From Vicia villosa (Eukaryota; Streptophyta; Magnoliopsida; Fabales; Fabaceae): 64,000 nucleotides of DNA. The DNA is taken from positions 111,575,213 through 111,639,212 of the forward strand of contig NC_081186.1 in NCBI RefSeq assembly GCF_029867415.1. Reading direction: 5' to 3'. This document shows, piece by piece, positions 46,085 to 57,767 of this stretch; within the stretch, counting starts at the first letter, position 1; every line of letters begins with the position of its first letter. Under the pieces are notes generated by a model. The model did not search any database. It was not told the DNA's origin and worked only from the letters and a program-made list of their open reading frames with translations. Made by a program: the position numbers and the translations under genes.

Positions 46085-46204
46085 TTCTAGGAAATTTCCC
46101 AGAAGGTCACCCATCCAAATACTACGTCAAGCCAGGCACGTCTAACTATGGAGTTCTTATATGTTAGGCTACCAAAAAGAAGACGCATATTGTTGGTATA
46201 AGTA
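46085..46204 (-). repeat. 5S rRNA-like segment, antisense, within a repeat
   Basis: The reverse complement aligns along most of its length with plant 5S rRNA. It keeps GGATGGGTGACC (box C region, 46105-46116) and a GTTAGACGTGCCTGG variant of the A-box region, then a decayed 5' part reaching the TACCA near 46195. It has many changes and is not a functional 5S gene. 5S-derived sequence inside dispersed repeats is known from Cassandra-type TRIM retrotransposons, which carry it in their LTRs. The surrounding 46200-46430 GC-richer stretch may be the rest of such an LTR. Confidence 0.7.
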
Positions 46205-46429
46205 GTACTAATCAATCCTTATAAGCCTTCCTCCAACCATGCATTCCCATACAGGCACAGCTTCAGGATCCCTCTCATTTCGATGTGAATTCGGCAACCA
46301 CTCCTCGCCCTTTTCGGCCTCGGGATTGTCTCATTGTCGTGCCTCGTGTACCAACAACCATTCCCCACCTTCGTTGGCCTCGCGTGTTACAAAGACTAAC
46401 CGCTTCAATCTGTGTTCGTTGTTTGGATA

Positions 46430-48160
46430 GAAGTTAATTTGAAACTTCATTTCCTTGTATAAGGGGGTTTATGGGCATAACTTTCTACAATCTCTCAAGA
46501 ATAATTCTTAAGGAAAAGATTAAGTCTTCTTGACCGAACTTATATAATTCTTTGGTGTTATTTCTTTCCCTTATCTCTTTTATTTTCTAGTTATTTGCTT
46601 TACTTTGAATTTCTGTTGCATATTTTATCAGCTGTTTTTAGAATGATTTTAAACTCTAATTTATCAAATGATTTTATTTTAATAATCAATTTTTAAACCT
46701 CCATATTTAACCTCATTCTTGTGTATGAAGTCATATGTCAAACCTCATCAGTTAGAAGAGTCAAGTTTCAGATGAAATGCTATATCAATGATAAATAAAG
46801 CAAGAGAATTTAACGCTTGAAAGTTGTAAAAAAAAGTTGGGAAAGCTCGTCTAGTCTTGCGTCTGTGTGATCAGTTTAATGTAAATGTATAATAGTAATT
46901 CTAGAATCATTAAGACAATTCACACACTCACGAAATGTTTTTTAAGCCTATTTTAATTTATAAACACCTAAAACCTCTGTAAAAACTATATGGCTTATAT
47001 GGAATTGACAAATGAGTGTCCCTAATAAATTAGGAAGTATTTTATGTTACCTAATTGATTAAAGACTTAGTCCAATCCATTAGATCAAGACAAAAGAATC
47101 CTTAATCAATTAGAAATACTTTTATTATATTAAACCATACTAGAATAGAGTTTCTTTTTTTGGTATTAGGGTTTCTGTCTTTTAATAGCTCTTAATTGAT
47201 TAACAATTAGGGTTAATTGATTAAGTCATTAAAAATTCTCATGTATCATTTCTTTTTTGAGCCATTTCTTTTCTTATAAATAGACGACTTCTCCTCATTT
47301 CACTATACACCCGAAATCAAATTTAGAATTATTATTTATCACTTTCTACTCTATTCTACTTCATCTTTTTCTATTTCTCGTCGAAGTTGCCTTAGTGCTT
47401 TCAGACTAAAAAGTATTTGTGAGGCTTTGTTATTCTGGTGTAGTACTATTATTTTAATTTACTCAAAATATTACTGTCTCTTGTGTGAATTCTTTAAAAT
47501 AAGTTGTTGTTTAATTCTTGAGATTGACCAATTAAAATATCTATTTGGTTCTTCAGCTCAACCGATTAAAAGCTCTGTTTGGTTTAGAGATTAGCCTGTA
47601 AAAAATCTCTTGTTTAGTTTGGAGATTTTCCTGTTAAAATATATTGTTTGGTTCATGAGATTAGCTATTTAAAATCATTGCTTGGTTGCAAGAAGGTTCG
47701 TGAGCATAACTTGTAAAAAGCTCACATCTCTAGCGGAATTCCCAAGAAGAAACTCTTGGGGATATGAGTAGGTCAAATGGTTAAATCGAACTATTATAAG
47801 TCTCTGGTGCATGCTATCTTTTCCTTATCTATTTAGTTTGCACTACTTATTTTTTTATGCTATATTTATTTCTCTTAATCTCTTATTTATTTTTTCTTTC
47901 TTCTATTCCACTACTCATTCTTCGTTTATTATATAAAAGAAACTTAAATAATTTTAAAAATCAATTTTTTTATAATTCGACATTGATTTTCAATCAACAT
48001 AATTCACCCCTTTTGTGTTTGAAGTCACTTGGTTAACACATGAAATATTGCTCTCCCCAACACTAAAGTTATCATAATGAATGCCATTAAAAACATAAAT
48101 AACAACAAAGGCTGGATGACACCGATCATTTATTACTTGGGAAACGAGAGTTTTCCCATA
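46430..48160. other. LTR-like sequences, no gene
   Basis: Two related stretches (about 45870-46740 and 47480-48035) both end in a 'gtgt-tgaagtca' string and share 'tataa-tct-tggtg' and 'tttccttatct' motifs, which suggests two LTR copies of one element. A TATA box (cttataaatagacg) lies at about 47275. Between about 47040 and 47230, several TTAATTGATTAA-like palindromes cluster. No coding region is readable. Confidence 0.45.
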
Positions 48161-48629
48161 TTTGAAAAAAATGTGAGAAAAATCAATGAGGTGTCAGCGA
48201 AGTACACCTAAATGACATGAAAATTTTCAAAAATTGGAAGTGGTTCACCAATGTCAAGGTGTTTGAGAGAGAACAAATCAAGGATGGTACTGATGGAATT
48301 GCATGAAGGTGTTTGTGGCAGCCAAAATGGGAAAGTGTTGAAAAAACAACTCTAAAGACAAGAGAGGGGGTGTGAATTGTGATATTTAGATTTCAAAAAT
48401 ATTTTAGAAAAGTGCTTGATTTTAAAAAGGTTAATTTTAAGAAATAATTGAAAATAGAGAATAAGCTGTGGAAAAAGTAAATGAGATATAAATAAAGAGA
48501 TAGGGTAAGATAAATCACACTACAAATTATTCTTGTTCAACATTAAACCACACGACCTACTGCAATTCCGAAGAGCTCTAGATTTCCACTAACAACAACT
48601 AGAGCTTTTGCATAGGTTCAGTCTAACAA
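48161..48629 (+). repeat. 469-bp direct repeat, left copy
   Basis: Identical by eye over its full 469 bp to 50702-51170. The two copies flank the Helitron-type insert. The left junction is A48160|T48161. Confidence 0.9.
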
Positions 48630-50701
48630 GTAGGAAGTCATGAGATACAACTTATTTCTTTTATTTTATTCATGAAGATCAAGTAGGAAGTCATGAGATA
48701 CAACTTATTTCTTACAGTTGCTTGTACCAATGAAAGGAGAATGAGAGTGAAGAGAGGAGAAAAACTCAATGAAAGGTGGATATGGTTCTGTTATATAGAG
48801 AGATGGAGGAGAAGTTTGAGAATGAGATTGAGGTTAGTTATCTCTCTTTTTTTTCAGTTTGTTATTTCTGTTACCTCTGTTTCTCCATTCTGATTTTCTG
48901 TTAAGTAGTGTAACTGATGGTTATGATTCTGTTTTTGCTGTTATGACAGTTAGGTGTAGGTTGGTTATTTTGTTAGTAGTTTGTTATAGTTAGTTAAGGG
49001 TTGTAACTAATTGGTTAGAATGTTGGAAGTTTGTTATGATAGGTAGTTATGGGGTTTGTTAGGAGTGTGTTTGGATAGTATCTTTTTGTAACTGAAGGTT
49101 GATGTTAGAAATTCTCCGAGTTTTTTTTCTTCTGTGCTGCTGGTTCGATTAATGTGCAGGGCTGCAACTTTGTTGTTGGATTTTTTGTATCAGTATATTT
49201 ATGATGTGGATTGGTATTGAGAGTGTGGATGAACTGAATATGTTATGTGCAGTAGGTTTTCTTTTGTAATTTAGGGCAGGGTATTGTATTGTGGAATTGT
49301 TTATGGTTTGAATTTGGTTTTTGGGTTTGTATGAATAGATCATATGGCTATTATTTATTTGGGTCTGAATTTGGTTTTTGATGTGTATGATGTATGGCTA
49401 CTGTATGTTGAATGATGTATTAATGCAGGATTTATGCTTGGCTTGGTTTATTATTCCCTTTTTTACAAAGAATGTAGGTGACTGTTTGGATTGTTTTTTG
49501 GACTGAACTGTCAACTGCAGGTTATGCGAGAATTGGTCCCTGTATTAGCTCTTTTCTGTACAGGTTCATGGCTGTTTGCAGATTAGACATGGCATAGGTT
49601 TAATGCGGCTGACTTGTGGAGGCTTATTAGTATTGATAAAATCGAACCCGAGACATATTTTAGTTTATTTTTCTTGCTTTAAGCTGAATGTATAGCATGA
49701 ATATTCTGAATTTTCTATGCTCAATGACAAACAGTAGGAACCTGGAATGAATTATGATATGCTTACGGTGAGTTGCAGGTACCTTATTTTTTGGCCCCAT
49801 TTCAAGTCATTTTTTAACTTTGTTGTTTTTGAAACATTAGTTTGAATAATGCTTATTTAAAAAATCACTGCTTGTCAATATTTGAAGACATTAATAGAAT
49901 TTATTTATCACTCATGTCATGAATATTCTTTAGTCATGAATAAATATTAAATAGAAAGGGTTAAATAGAACAAAACTAAATTTGTTATAAGGCAATAGAA
50001 GGAAGCAAATTTAAATTTATAATGATGGAAAGTAAACCAACAATCATATCATATAGTTAATAAGTGTATATATTTATTCTTTTACTAAGGTTAAGGTTTT
50101 TCAGAGTTAATTCTCATAGCACAAGAAAGCATATAGTGTTTGTTTGACTACTACAATTTTTAAGATAACCTACTTATTATTATTTTACGATGATGATAAT
50201 ATTTTGTTTTTTAAATAATTCTAATTTTGGATATTTATTTCTAATCTATTAAACTTTATAAACATTATTACAATTCTATCAACCTTAAAATTTTTTTATT
50301 TTTATTTTTCACAATAATTGGTTAATAGTTCTTAAGAAAAATAGTTATTTTTAAAACATATACAATTATCTACTCGGTCCATCCCAAACCCGTACCGTGC
50401 AAATTTATATAATAGTTATTTTTCACTTTTTGATTTAATTTTTATAACATACGTTCAATTACCTATTACTCTTATTCATGTTTAGTAAATGAAATCTAAA
50501 CAATATTTGATACATTATACTCTTATTAATATTATACCATATTCTATAAGTTAAAAATATTTTTGAATTATTTTTTATCAATTCAATATTTTTATTTCAA
50601 TATTAAAACTTTATATTTCAATTTAATATAAAAAAATTTATCTGATAAATTCGATCCAACCCACACCCAGAACCCGTGCGGACGCACGGGTTTCCCACTA
50701 G
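48630..50701 (+). mobile_element. Helitron-type insert, 2072 bp, 5' truncated
   Basis: The 3' end is a 9-bp perfect stem (AACCCGTGC / GCACGGGTT, 50671-50692, loop GGAC), then tcccACTAG with CTAG at 50698-50701 and a T next, the Helitron signature. The 5' end lacks the usual TC start and instead begins with a 34-bp string repeated directly (48627-48660 and 48680-48713). The middle (48714-49790) has the look of transcribed plant sequence with intron-like T-rich stretches and may be a captured gene piece, though no protein domain is readable. The last 800 bp is A+T-rich, as in other Helitron 3' regions. Confidence 0.65.
50671..50701 (+). other. Helitron 3' terminus (hairpin plus CTAG)
   Basis: Near-perfect 22-base palindrome followed nine bases later by CTAG and then the duplicated target sequence starting T. 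Its stem core matches that at 9859-9877. Confidence 0.8.
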
Positions 50702-51170
50702 TTTGAAAAAAATGTGAGAAAAATCAATGAGGTGTCAGCGAAGTACACCTAAATGACATGAAAATTTTCAAAAATTGGAAGTGGTTCACCAATGTCAAGG
50801 TGTTTGAGAGAGAACAAATCAAGGATGGTACTGATGGAATTGCATGAAGGTGTTTGTGGCAGCCAAAATGGGAAAGTGTTGAAAAAACAACTCTAAAGAC
50901 AAGAGAGGGGGTGTGAATTGTGATATTTAGATTTCAAAAATATTTTAGAAAAGTGCTTGATTTTAAAAAGGTTAATTTTAAGAAATAATTGAAAATAGAG
51001 AATAAGCTGTGGAAAAAGTAAATGAGATATAAATAAAGAGATAGGGTAAGATAAATCACACTACAAATTATTCTTGTTCAACATTAAACCACACGACCTA
51101 CTGCAATTCCGAAGAGCTCTAGATTTCCACTAACAACAACTAGAGCTTTTGCATAGGTTCAGTCTAACAA
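50702..51170 (+). repeat. 469-bp direct repeat, right copy
   Basis: Second copy of 48161-48629. Beyond 51170 the sequence continues as 'ccttacatcaac', while after the left copy it enters the insert. Confidence 0.9.
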
Positions 51171-51985
51171 CCTTACATCAACAACTTGAGTTTTTACACA
51201 AGTTCAGTCCAACAACCTTACACCAAGCTTTTTATAGGTTTATCTTGCAACCTTAAAATCTATTACAAGATCACAAGAGAACTAAGCTCTTAAATATACA
51301 AAGCCATCACAAAAATAGAAAAACATAACTCTGAGATGAAGTTTTTCGCTCTCTTAGCACTAAATAAATTTCTAGTGAATAAAACTTATAAAAGAAGGAG
51401 AATTCGTGAGATATGAGAGTTGATTATTAAAAAAATCATGTGCTTATAAGTGAGAGAAAAATTCCTTATATAAGAAAAATATTGGCTAAAAAATACAACA
51501 ATCCACGAGTCTGGTCGCTTCCTAGTTGATTAGATCAATAACCTAATTGATTTGGTTTTAAGATATTTTAAGAAAAAAATGAAGAGTTTAAAATAGTTTT
51601 GGTGCATATGTGCATCACCTTAGTACTGCAAGATCAACTCTTAATTCATTTACATTTAACTAATCAAACTACAAGATAAAACTCTAAGTGCGCAATCAGG
51701 CGAGCTTTCAGAACTTCCCAATTTCAGTACTTTCGATTACTTGATTTAACTTTGTTTGGCTCTTTCAACTAGAACTTGAACACTTGGTCTTGTGCTTGTT
51801 TCTTGATTGGCAATGATTACGATTTATTCTTCTTTGTTTAGTTGTCATAATCAAAACCTTTAGAAGAAATTTACATCCACAACACATATAGCCACAAGAA
51901 GAACGCTAATGAATAATTTGTTGAGGATCAAGTACTATTGGCCAACTTTTTTAGCAACATAGAGACTTTGTTAAAACACGTGTCG
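51171..51985. other. Repeat-rich intergenic, no gene
   Basis: Short tandem copies of 'agttcagtc-aacaaccttac' lie at 51150-51225. 'Gattaatcaattag'-like words recur at 51525-51665. No gene is recognised. Confidence 0.4.
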
Positions 51986-52570
51986 ATGAATTCCAAATTT
52001 ACGTCACGCTCACACCAAAATCTTCCATTTAGTAACCTTGTTGTGGTTATTCTATATATAGGGATTCGAAATTCTAGGAGCATTCTCATTGACCCAGGGA
52101 CATTGAAATTCCCCCTAGTAGGCATGATAATTTTACCAAAGTGGATTAAGGTAGAGGAGGTATCAATGATCACAATAAACAGAGTTAGACACTTTTTATA
52201 TTAGAAGCACATCATTTGCAAATTTGTATTGTCAAAATATATTGTCTCTGAAAATGGAACTCAATCTCTATAGTAATAGTGTTTTGTTAGAATTTGGGAG
52301 TCCAGACAAAGTTTGTCATAGTAGAACAACCATAAAGTTAATGGTCAAGATGAATCTACCAAACAAAGTCATCTTCTGTGGGATTAAGAAAACCCTAGCC
52401 AAGAGTTTATGGCTAGAACAACTATACGAGGTCCTAAACAAGAGGCGTCAAATCGACTACATGCTTTACACATATGCGGTGTTAATACGTCACGTGAGAA
52501 ATTTGAAAAGAGGTCACCTACCATGATTCTTGATGGAACAAGGTCAGATTAATTGAAATTGAGATGGAGT
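51986..52570 (+). pseudogene. Ty3/gypsy integrase remnant
   Basis: Shifting frames encode an ordered gypsy integrase core: LPKWIKVEEVSMITINRVRHF, then IICKF-LSKYIVSENGTQ, then NLGVQTKF and a following LRKP segment. The catalytic D-D-E region is recognisable in the order but broken by frameshifts and stops. No gag or reverse transcriptase is attached upstream. Confidence 0.7.
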
Positions 52571-52654
52571 CAAAGCAACTAGGCTCTTCTCTAGGTCAAA
52601 GAGATGTAAATATTAGCCTAGAGAGTAAGGTCAAAAATTGTTAAATTGTAATTC

Positions 52655-53035
52655 CTTGTGTCGAAGCAGGTTGCTCGACAGAAGGAAGGTTGTGTCAAAA
52701 TAGTTTAATTTCTGTCGAGTTGTATTAGATGTCGAAGTGTCGAAGCAGGTTGCTTCACACAAGATTTTGACTTAGACCAAAATATGTATTTTGGGTTTTG
52801 TGGTTTTGGGCTTTGTCTTAGGGAGAAAGTAGCCTAAAACTAAAAATAGAGGAGTAACCCCTATTTTATATACACTTAAATTCACAGAATTTTGCAGTTG
52901 CAAAGTGAATAAGATTTTCCACAGTTTGTGGGCAGAGAGAAATTATGTAGAAAATATTCGTCTTCCTTCTCTTATTTTTCAAATCCTAATTCACCTTTCT
53001 TCCAAATTTTTTTTATTGTCATTATGTAACGATTA
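52655..53035 (+). mobile_element. LTR-like fragment
   Basis: Repeated 'gtgtcgaagcaggttgct' strings (52658 and 52737), followed by a TATA-like ccctattttatatacac at about 52860 and a pyrimidine-rich stretch, give the layout of an LTR. Ends are not defined. Confidence 0.45.
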
Positions 53036-53285
53036 AGAACTAGTTGAAGGTTTGAGTTTAATTCCAACAAAAATCACATTCAAAATCACTAATAAAGATC
53101 TCTTGCAAAGTACATCACCAACGAGATCCATTCTATTGTACTCACCGTAAATAAACCATATCATAAGAGTTATAATATTAAATATAAACAACAACTTTGT
53201 AAAAATCATGAAAATTTGTTGAAAAAAATTTGCCAAGTTGTATGATTTTTTTAAAGAAGATTTAACATCAATTTAATACGCGAAA

Positions 53286-53290
<5 letters not shown>

Positions 53291-53359
<69 letters not shown>
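53291..53359. repeat. (AT)n microsatellite
   Basis: About 34 uninterrupted AT units, just left of a MITE. Confidence 0.95.
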
Positions 53360-53366
<7 letters not shown>

Positions 53367-53383
53367 AATATAAAAGTTAAAAG

Positions 53384-53557
53384 GTAGTGCACTGACAGTG
53401 TAAAATAGTTTTACACTGTCTTACACTGTCATCTAATAGAAAATTATCAATCTTCCATTTCATTAAATTTTTTTTAAACAAAAAAGTGGTTTAATTGAAT
53501 ACATGGTGGTGATTGGTTGACAGTGTAAAAAAAATTTACACTGTCAGTGCATCACCC
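53384..53557. mobile_element. MITE, 'GACAGTGTAAAA' family
   Basis: Inverted ends of about 35 bp: gtgcactgacagtgtaaaa at the left and its inverted copy ttttaca-ctgtcagtgcatca at the right. Each end is itself nearly palindromic (gacagtgtaaa...tttacactgtc). Decayed relatives lie at 24945-25125 and 31582-31745. It has no coding capacity. Confidence 0.7.
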
Positions 53558-54285
53558 ATTTTCTCTCTCTATAGATATATATAATTTAATTTCTCACTAT
53601 GTAATTAATAAATATTTCGAATCTTAATTAAAAAAAATTATTCATTATTGAGATTTTACTGATATAAATTTTTTAAGTAAGTTTGGATCAATGATATGTG
53701 ATGAAGTTAAATAGAATAAAGTGGTAAATAATTGATTCAATTTTTTAAATTTGTAAATAATTGATAGAATGAAAAGAAATATTGTAGAATTTATTTTTTA
53801 TTCTATTTTCTATTTTTTATTCTATTTTATTTCAGATATATGTAATAAAATCAAATATTATTAATTAAATATTTAAAAAATAAAATAAAATCTGTAATTT
53901 TATCTATTTCATTCTATTTTATTATGTCACATTATGTTCTGTTTCATTCTATTTCTTTTAAAAAAAATTAGAGAAAAAACAATTGGTAGAACAACAAGAT
54001 GACTTTCTAACATGCTACGGCGTGTTAGAATGCGTTGGGAATTTTTTGGCCTCTGTCCTAGCTGAATAGGCGAAAAAATCTTTCAAGAACTTCTTAAATA
54101 TTGAGAGAGTGATGAATTTAAGGCTAAATCTGAAAATACAAAGAAGATGAGATCATCTGAAAAGGGGGATTGCCTTAATGCTGTTGAAAGTATAAGCATT
54201 GCTTAGCATCTTCGACGCTTGGTAATAATTCTTACCACTTCTTAAAATTATAATTTGATTTATAATATATATTATTAATTATAGT
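53558..54285. other. A+T-rich intergenic, no gene
   Basis: 'Ttctattttatt' and 'attttattctatt' words recur between 53790 and 53960. No gene is recognised. Confidence 0.35.
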
Positions 54286-55700
54286 TAATTTTATTATTTA
54301 GATTAAGGAATTGAATATACCACCTCTGATGACCGAGCTGGTTATAAAGACTTAGACAAAGAAAATTGGAGTTTTGTTGATGATCATACACAAAAAGCTT
54401 TGGTAAGTTATTTAATTTACGTTGTTCATATATTTTTTTTAATTTATTGGCAACTTTTGTGGCGTGATTTTCACGTGACATGTAAGATGTTGTGGCATGA
54501 AAATCATGTGACAACTTAAGTTGCGGCGTGAAAATCACGTGGCTATTTTTCATATATTATTTAAGTAAATTTAATTTCATTTAAATTATATTTAACTTAA
54601 TTTTTTTATTGTATGTGTAGGATGATTATCTGACATGGCTTGTACCATTTCTGAATATTAATCCTCAGTTTACTCCGAGATTGGGAGAGTCGCTTCATCC
54701 AGATGTGGACTTTTATATTTGGAGTGAAGTCATTGGCGAAAAAGGGCCTAACGGTGTTTTTTTGGTGGTGGTGGCAGGCACCTTGAGACGTGATGATAGA
54801 ACTCTATATCAAAGAGTTATTGACGGGGAAGGAGGTTCACGTCCATTAAATTTGACACTGTAACAGTGAGAAACTGTAAGACAATCGACGGTAAGTAAGG
54901 CGAGACGCGAGGCGGCGAAACGTGAGGTGGCTTTGAAGGCGCAGATGGAGGTAATGCAGAGTGAGCATCGGCGATAAATGGAGGTCATGGAGAAGAGGCA
55001 ATTTGATATGGAGGTGCAAATGCGGCAATTTATGCAATCGTTTGGTGGAAACCAAAATCTGGATAGTTGTGCGTCGACAGATCAGGAGAACAAAAATAAT
55101 AATAACTTCCCGACCCAGACTGATTGTTAATTTAATTTAATTTTTATTTTGTTACTTTTGATTTTGAATTTTTGTAAGATATTAATTAATTTATAATTAC
55201 ATTATATTTAATAATATTTTATTTATAATTTTAATTTATTAATTTATATATTTTAATATATTTAGTTTATTAATTTATGAATGTTAATATATTTAATTTA
55301 TTAATTAAATTTATATAATTTTAGTATATTTTAATTGGTTTTAGAATTTAAAAAAAATTAGTGACGTGATTTACATGTCACTAGTTAGTGACATGGAAAT
55401 CACGTCGCAACTTAATGACGTGATTTTCACTTCACTAGTTAGTGACATGAAAATCACGTCACAATTAAAACTGTTTTTTTTTTTGCACCCCAACTGATGC
55501 GCATGCTCTGACTTAAAGGTTATGAATATTTGTGCAAGCTTTTGCGACGTGATATTCATGTGACTAATTAGTGAAGTGAATATCACGTCACTACTTAGTT
55601 GCCACCGCCTCTCATGTGTCGTAATTAATCGCGTCGCAAATTTTTGTTTGTGAAGTATTTTTGCTTGTTATGGTGTGAATTTCACGTCATTAATGAGTTT
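54286..55700 (+). mobile_element. Possible CACTA-like element remnant with palindrome arrays and an ORF
   Basis: Two arrays of GCGACGTGAAAATCACGTCGC-like near-palindromes lie at 54460-54545 and 55360-55695, about a dozen units in all, and they bracket coding-like sequence. Exon-like pieces at 54304-54402 and 54621-54860 are joined by good GTAAGT and TGTGTAG borders. They encode a segment ending PDVDFYIWSEVIGEKGPNGV, followed after stops by a Gln/Met/Glu-rich coiled coil (about 54900-55130). Arrays of short subterminal repeats around a transposase gene are typical of CACTA (En/Spm) elements. The CACTA termini and 3-bp duplication were not found, so this is tentative. Confidence 0.45.
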
Positions 55701-56805
55701 TTTAGTGAAAAATTAATAAATGTTGTATAAGGTTTATTCCTATGATCTTTATTATTAGGAAAAACATCATTTTATATTCAATATACCTAATTCATATATA
55801 ATTTTTTATAATAAAGAAAAGAGGGAATAATAATCTCTATACAATGTGAAGACAAGTTTATGGGACCCTCCTATCCTTATTTATTGTTTTTGCCTATTCA
55901 GTCTGCTCTCTCTTATTTCAAGTCAACTCATCACCATTGGCAATGGGATGGCATTCTCCCAGTGTCAAATTTCACCCTTTCACTTTCTCTCTGACCGACA
56001 TGTAATTTGAATTTCTTTTTAGAATTGGATGCTCACTCACACCTTATTCAAATTGGATTTTACTAATTGACAAACAATAATGTTAAATAAATACAAAAAT
56101 CAACATCAACACCATATTTTATTAAGTTTTTTAAATTTTGAATGATTTATTCTACCTTAAAATGTACGCAAAGATCAACTTCATTACATTGCTCACGTGA
56201 TTTATATGGTGTAATGTCCCATGTGTTTGATTCTACCTATTGAATTTAAAGGGAGTGACTAAATTGGGGGTGGAAATTGGGGGTGGACCTCAGAAGTTTT
56301 ATGTGACATCAATAAAAATTTATAATATTATTAGAGATAGAATGTTAGACATTTAAAAATAACAAAAAAATAAAGTAATTATAGCAGAAAGAAATAAGAA
56401 TGTTGCGTTTGATTTGTGATAAAAATTAATTTGGTGAAATTATAAATAATAATATTAGAGAGAATGTTACATGTTATAATTAAGAATATGATGAAAAATA
56501 GACTAAAGTAGTTTGAAGTTTGAACATGTGAAGAAAACTATTTAAAAATTTATTATAAAAAAACTGATGAATCAGATGAGAAATCATACAATTAAAATTA
56601 GATAAAAATCTAAAAAACAAATTTAATAAAATAATAAATTAGATAAAAATATCAAAAAATTATGACAAAATTTTATTCATGTAATTAATTCCAGTCTATC
56701 AAGATTATGTTGTCATAACAAATAATATTTGGTGTTTTGTTATCATGGCCAAAGTCGCATTTGAGAATCTTTACTCGAATTTAATTAATTGTCTATATTG
56801 CTAAG
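55701..56805. other. A+T-rich intergenic, no gene
   Basis: No gene or element is recognised. Confidence 0.4.
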
Positions 56806-56998
56806 AGGTATGCTATGCATACACCAGTTTCCTACACCAGAACACTTTACACCATATATATATATATATATATGCACTTGTTCATGTGCTGCACGTAAAT
56901 CAAAGTGAAAAAAATGATTAAAAAAATGATGAACATATCTTTACAGTATAAATTACGGTGTGGGTGTACACATAAGTGTACAAGTAGCATTTCTCATA
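56806..56998. mobile_element. Small MITE, 'TGCTATGCTTACACC' family, copy 3
   Basis: The left end is aagaggtatgctatgcatacacc and the right end, inverted, gagaaatgctacttgtacac. A (TA)n run and the 'caaagtgaaaaaaatgatt' core are internal. This is the clearest of the three copies. Confidence 0.6.
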
Positions 56999-57683
56999 TT
57001 GCTAATGGTATTAATTAAGGAAAGATGTTGATTCATGTACATTAGTATTCATTGTGAAATGATGTAGTTTCTTAAATTTCTCCAAATGTACATAATCATT
57101 ATTAGTTGGCTTTATACACAAGTATTTTTTTTTTTTTTTTTTTATAATTTAAGTTATAGTTGAATTTACTTGTTATGATTATTGCAAATCATTCCATGTT
57201 AATTGGTTTCCACGATTACTTCTCTAACAATTTTAAAGGATTCAACTGTTATTAACAAAATTATAATTTTGGAAGCAAATTTAAAATCTTCATCATTAAG
57301 CATGTTTGGTCCTGTCATCATAGACATATATATCATTTATCAATAGTTATTCTCAACTGATTGAAGTCTTCATTAGGCTAACATTAAAGGTAAACTCTTC
57401 ATTAAATACGGAAATATATCAAATTAAAAGGGCATTTTTCATCAAGTGGATCACGCCGTTTGTTGCTTTCTTTTATCATACTTTTCATTTTATCACAAAC
57501 TCCAATTTTATAAGATTCACTTGTTGTTTTGGTAGAAAAATGTGCAAATGATTTTTTATTAAAAGAAAAACTTGTATTTTATGATTAAATTTACTTACAG
57601 ACTACTAAAAACTAACTAGGTAAAAAATAGTACATGAATGTATTTAATAAACTTGATAGATTTTTTTTAATAGACAATTTTAA
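56999..57683. other. A+T-rich intergenic with oligo-T tract
   Basis: An uninterrupted run of T lies at about 57127-57143. No gene is recognised. Confidence 0.4.
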
Positions 57684-57738
57684 TCTAGTAGGATTCGAAC
57701 TTAAGATTTTGAAAGGAGCACACTCTCAAGACCTAAAC
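57684..57738 (-). mobile_element. tRNA-derived SINE fragment, reverse orientation
   Basis: On the minus strand it reads gtcttgagagtgtgctcc...gttcgaatcctac, with a B-box-like ggttcgaat core at 57691-57700. It matches the SINE-like head at 24541-24616. Confidence 0.5.
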
Positions 57739-57767
57739 TTTTTTTTAATGGAAAAACATAGATTGCA

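Noticed and set aside
46085..46204. Functional 5S rRNA gene
   Set aside because: There are too many substitutions and gaps in the 5' half, and it is a single copy inside repeat sequence rather than a tandem array.
48161..51170. 469-bp repeats as a pair of LTRs
   Set aside because: They do not start TG or end CA, no primer-binding site follows the left copy, and the sequence between ends in a Helitron terminus.
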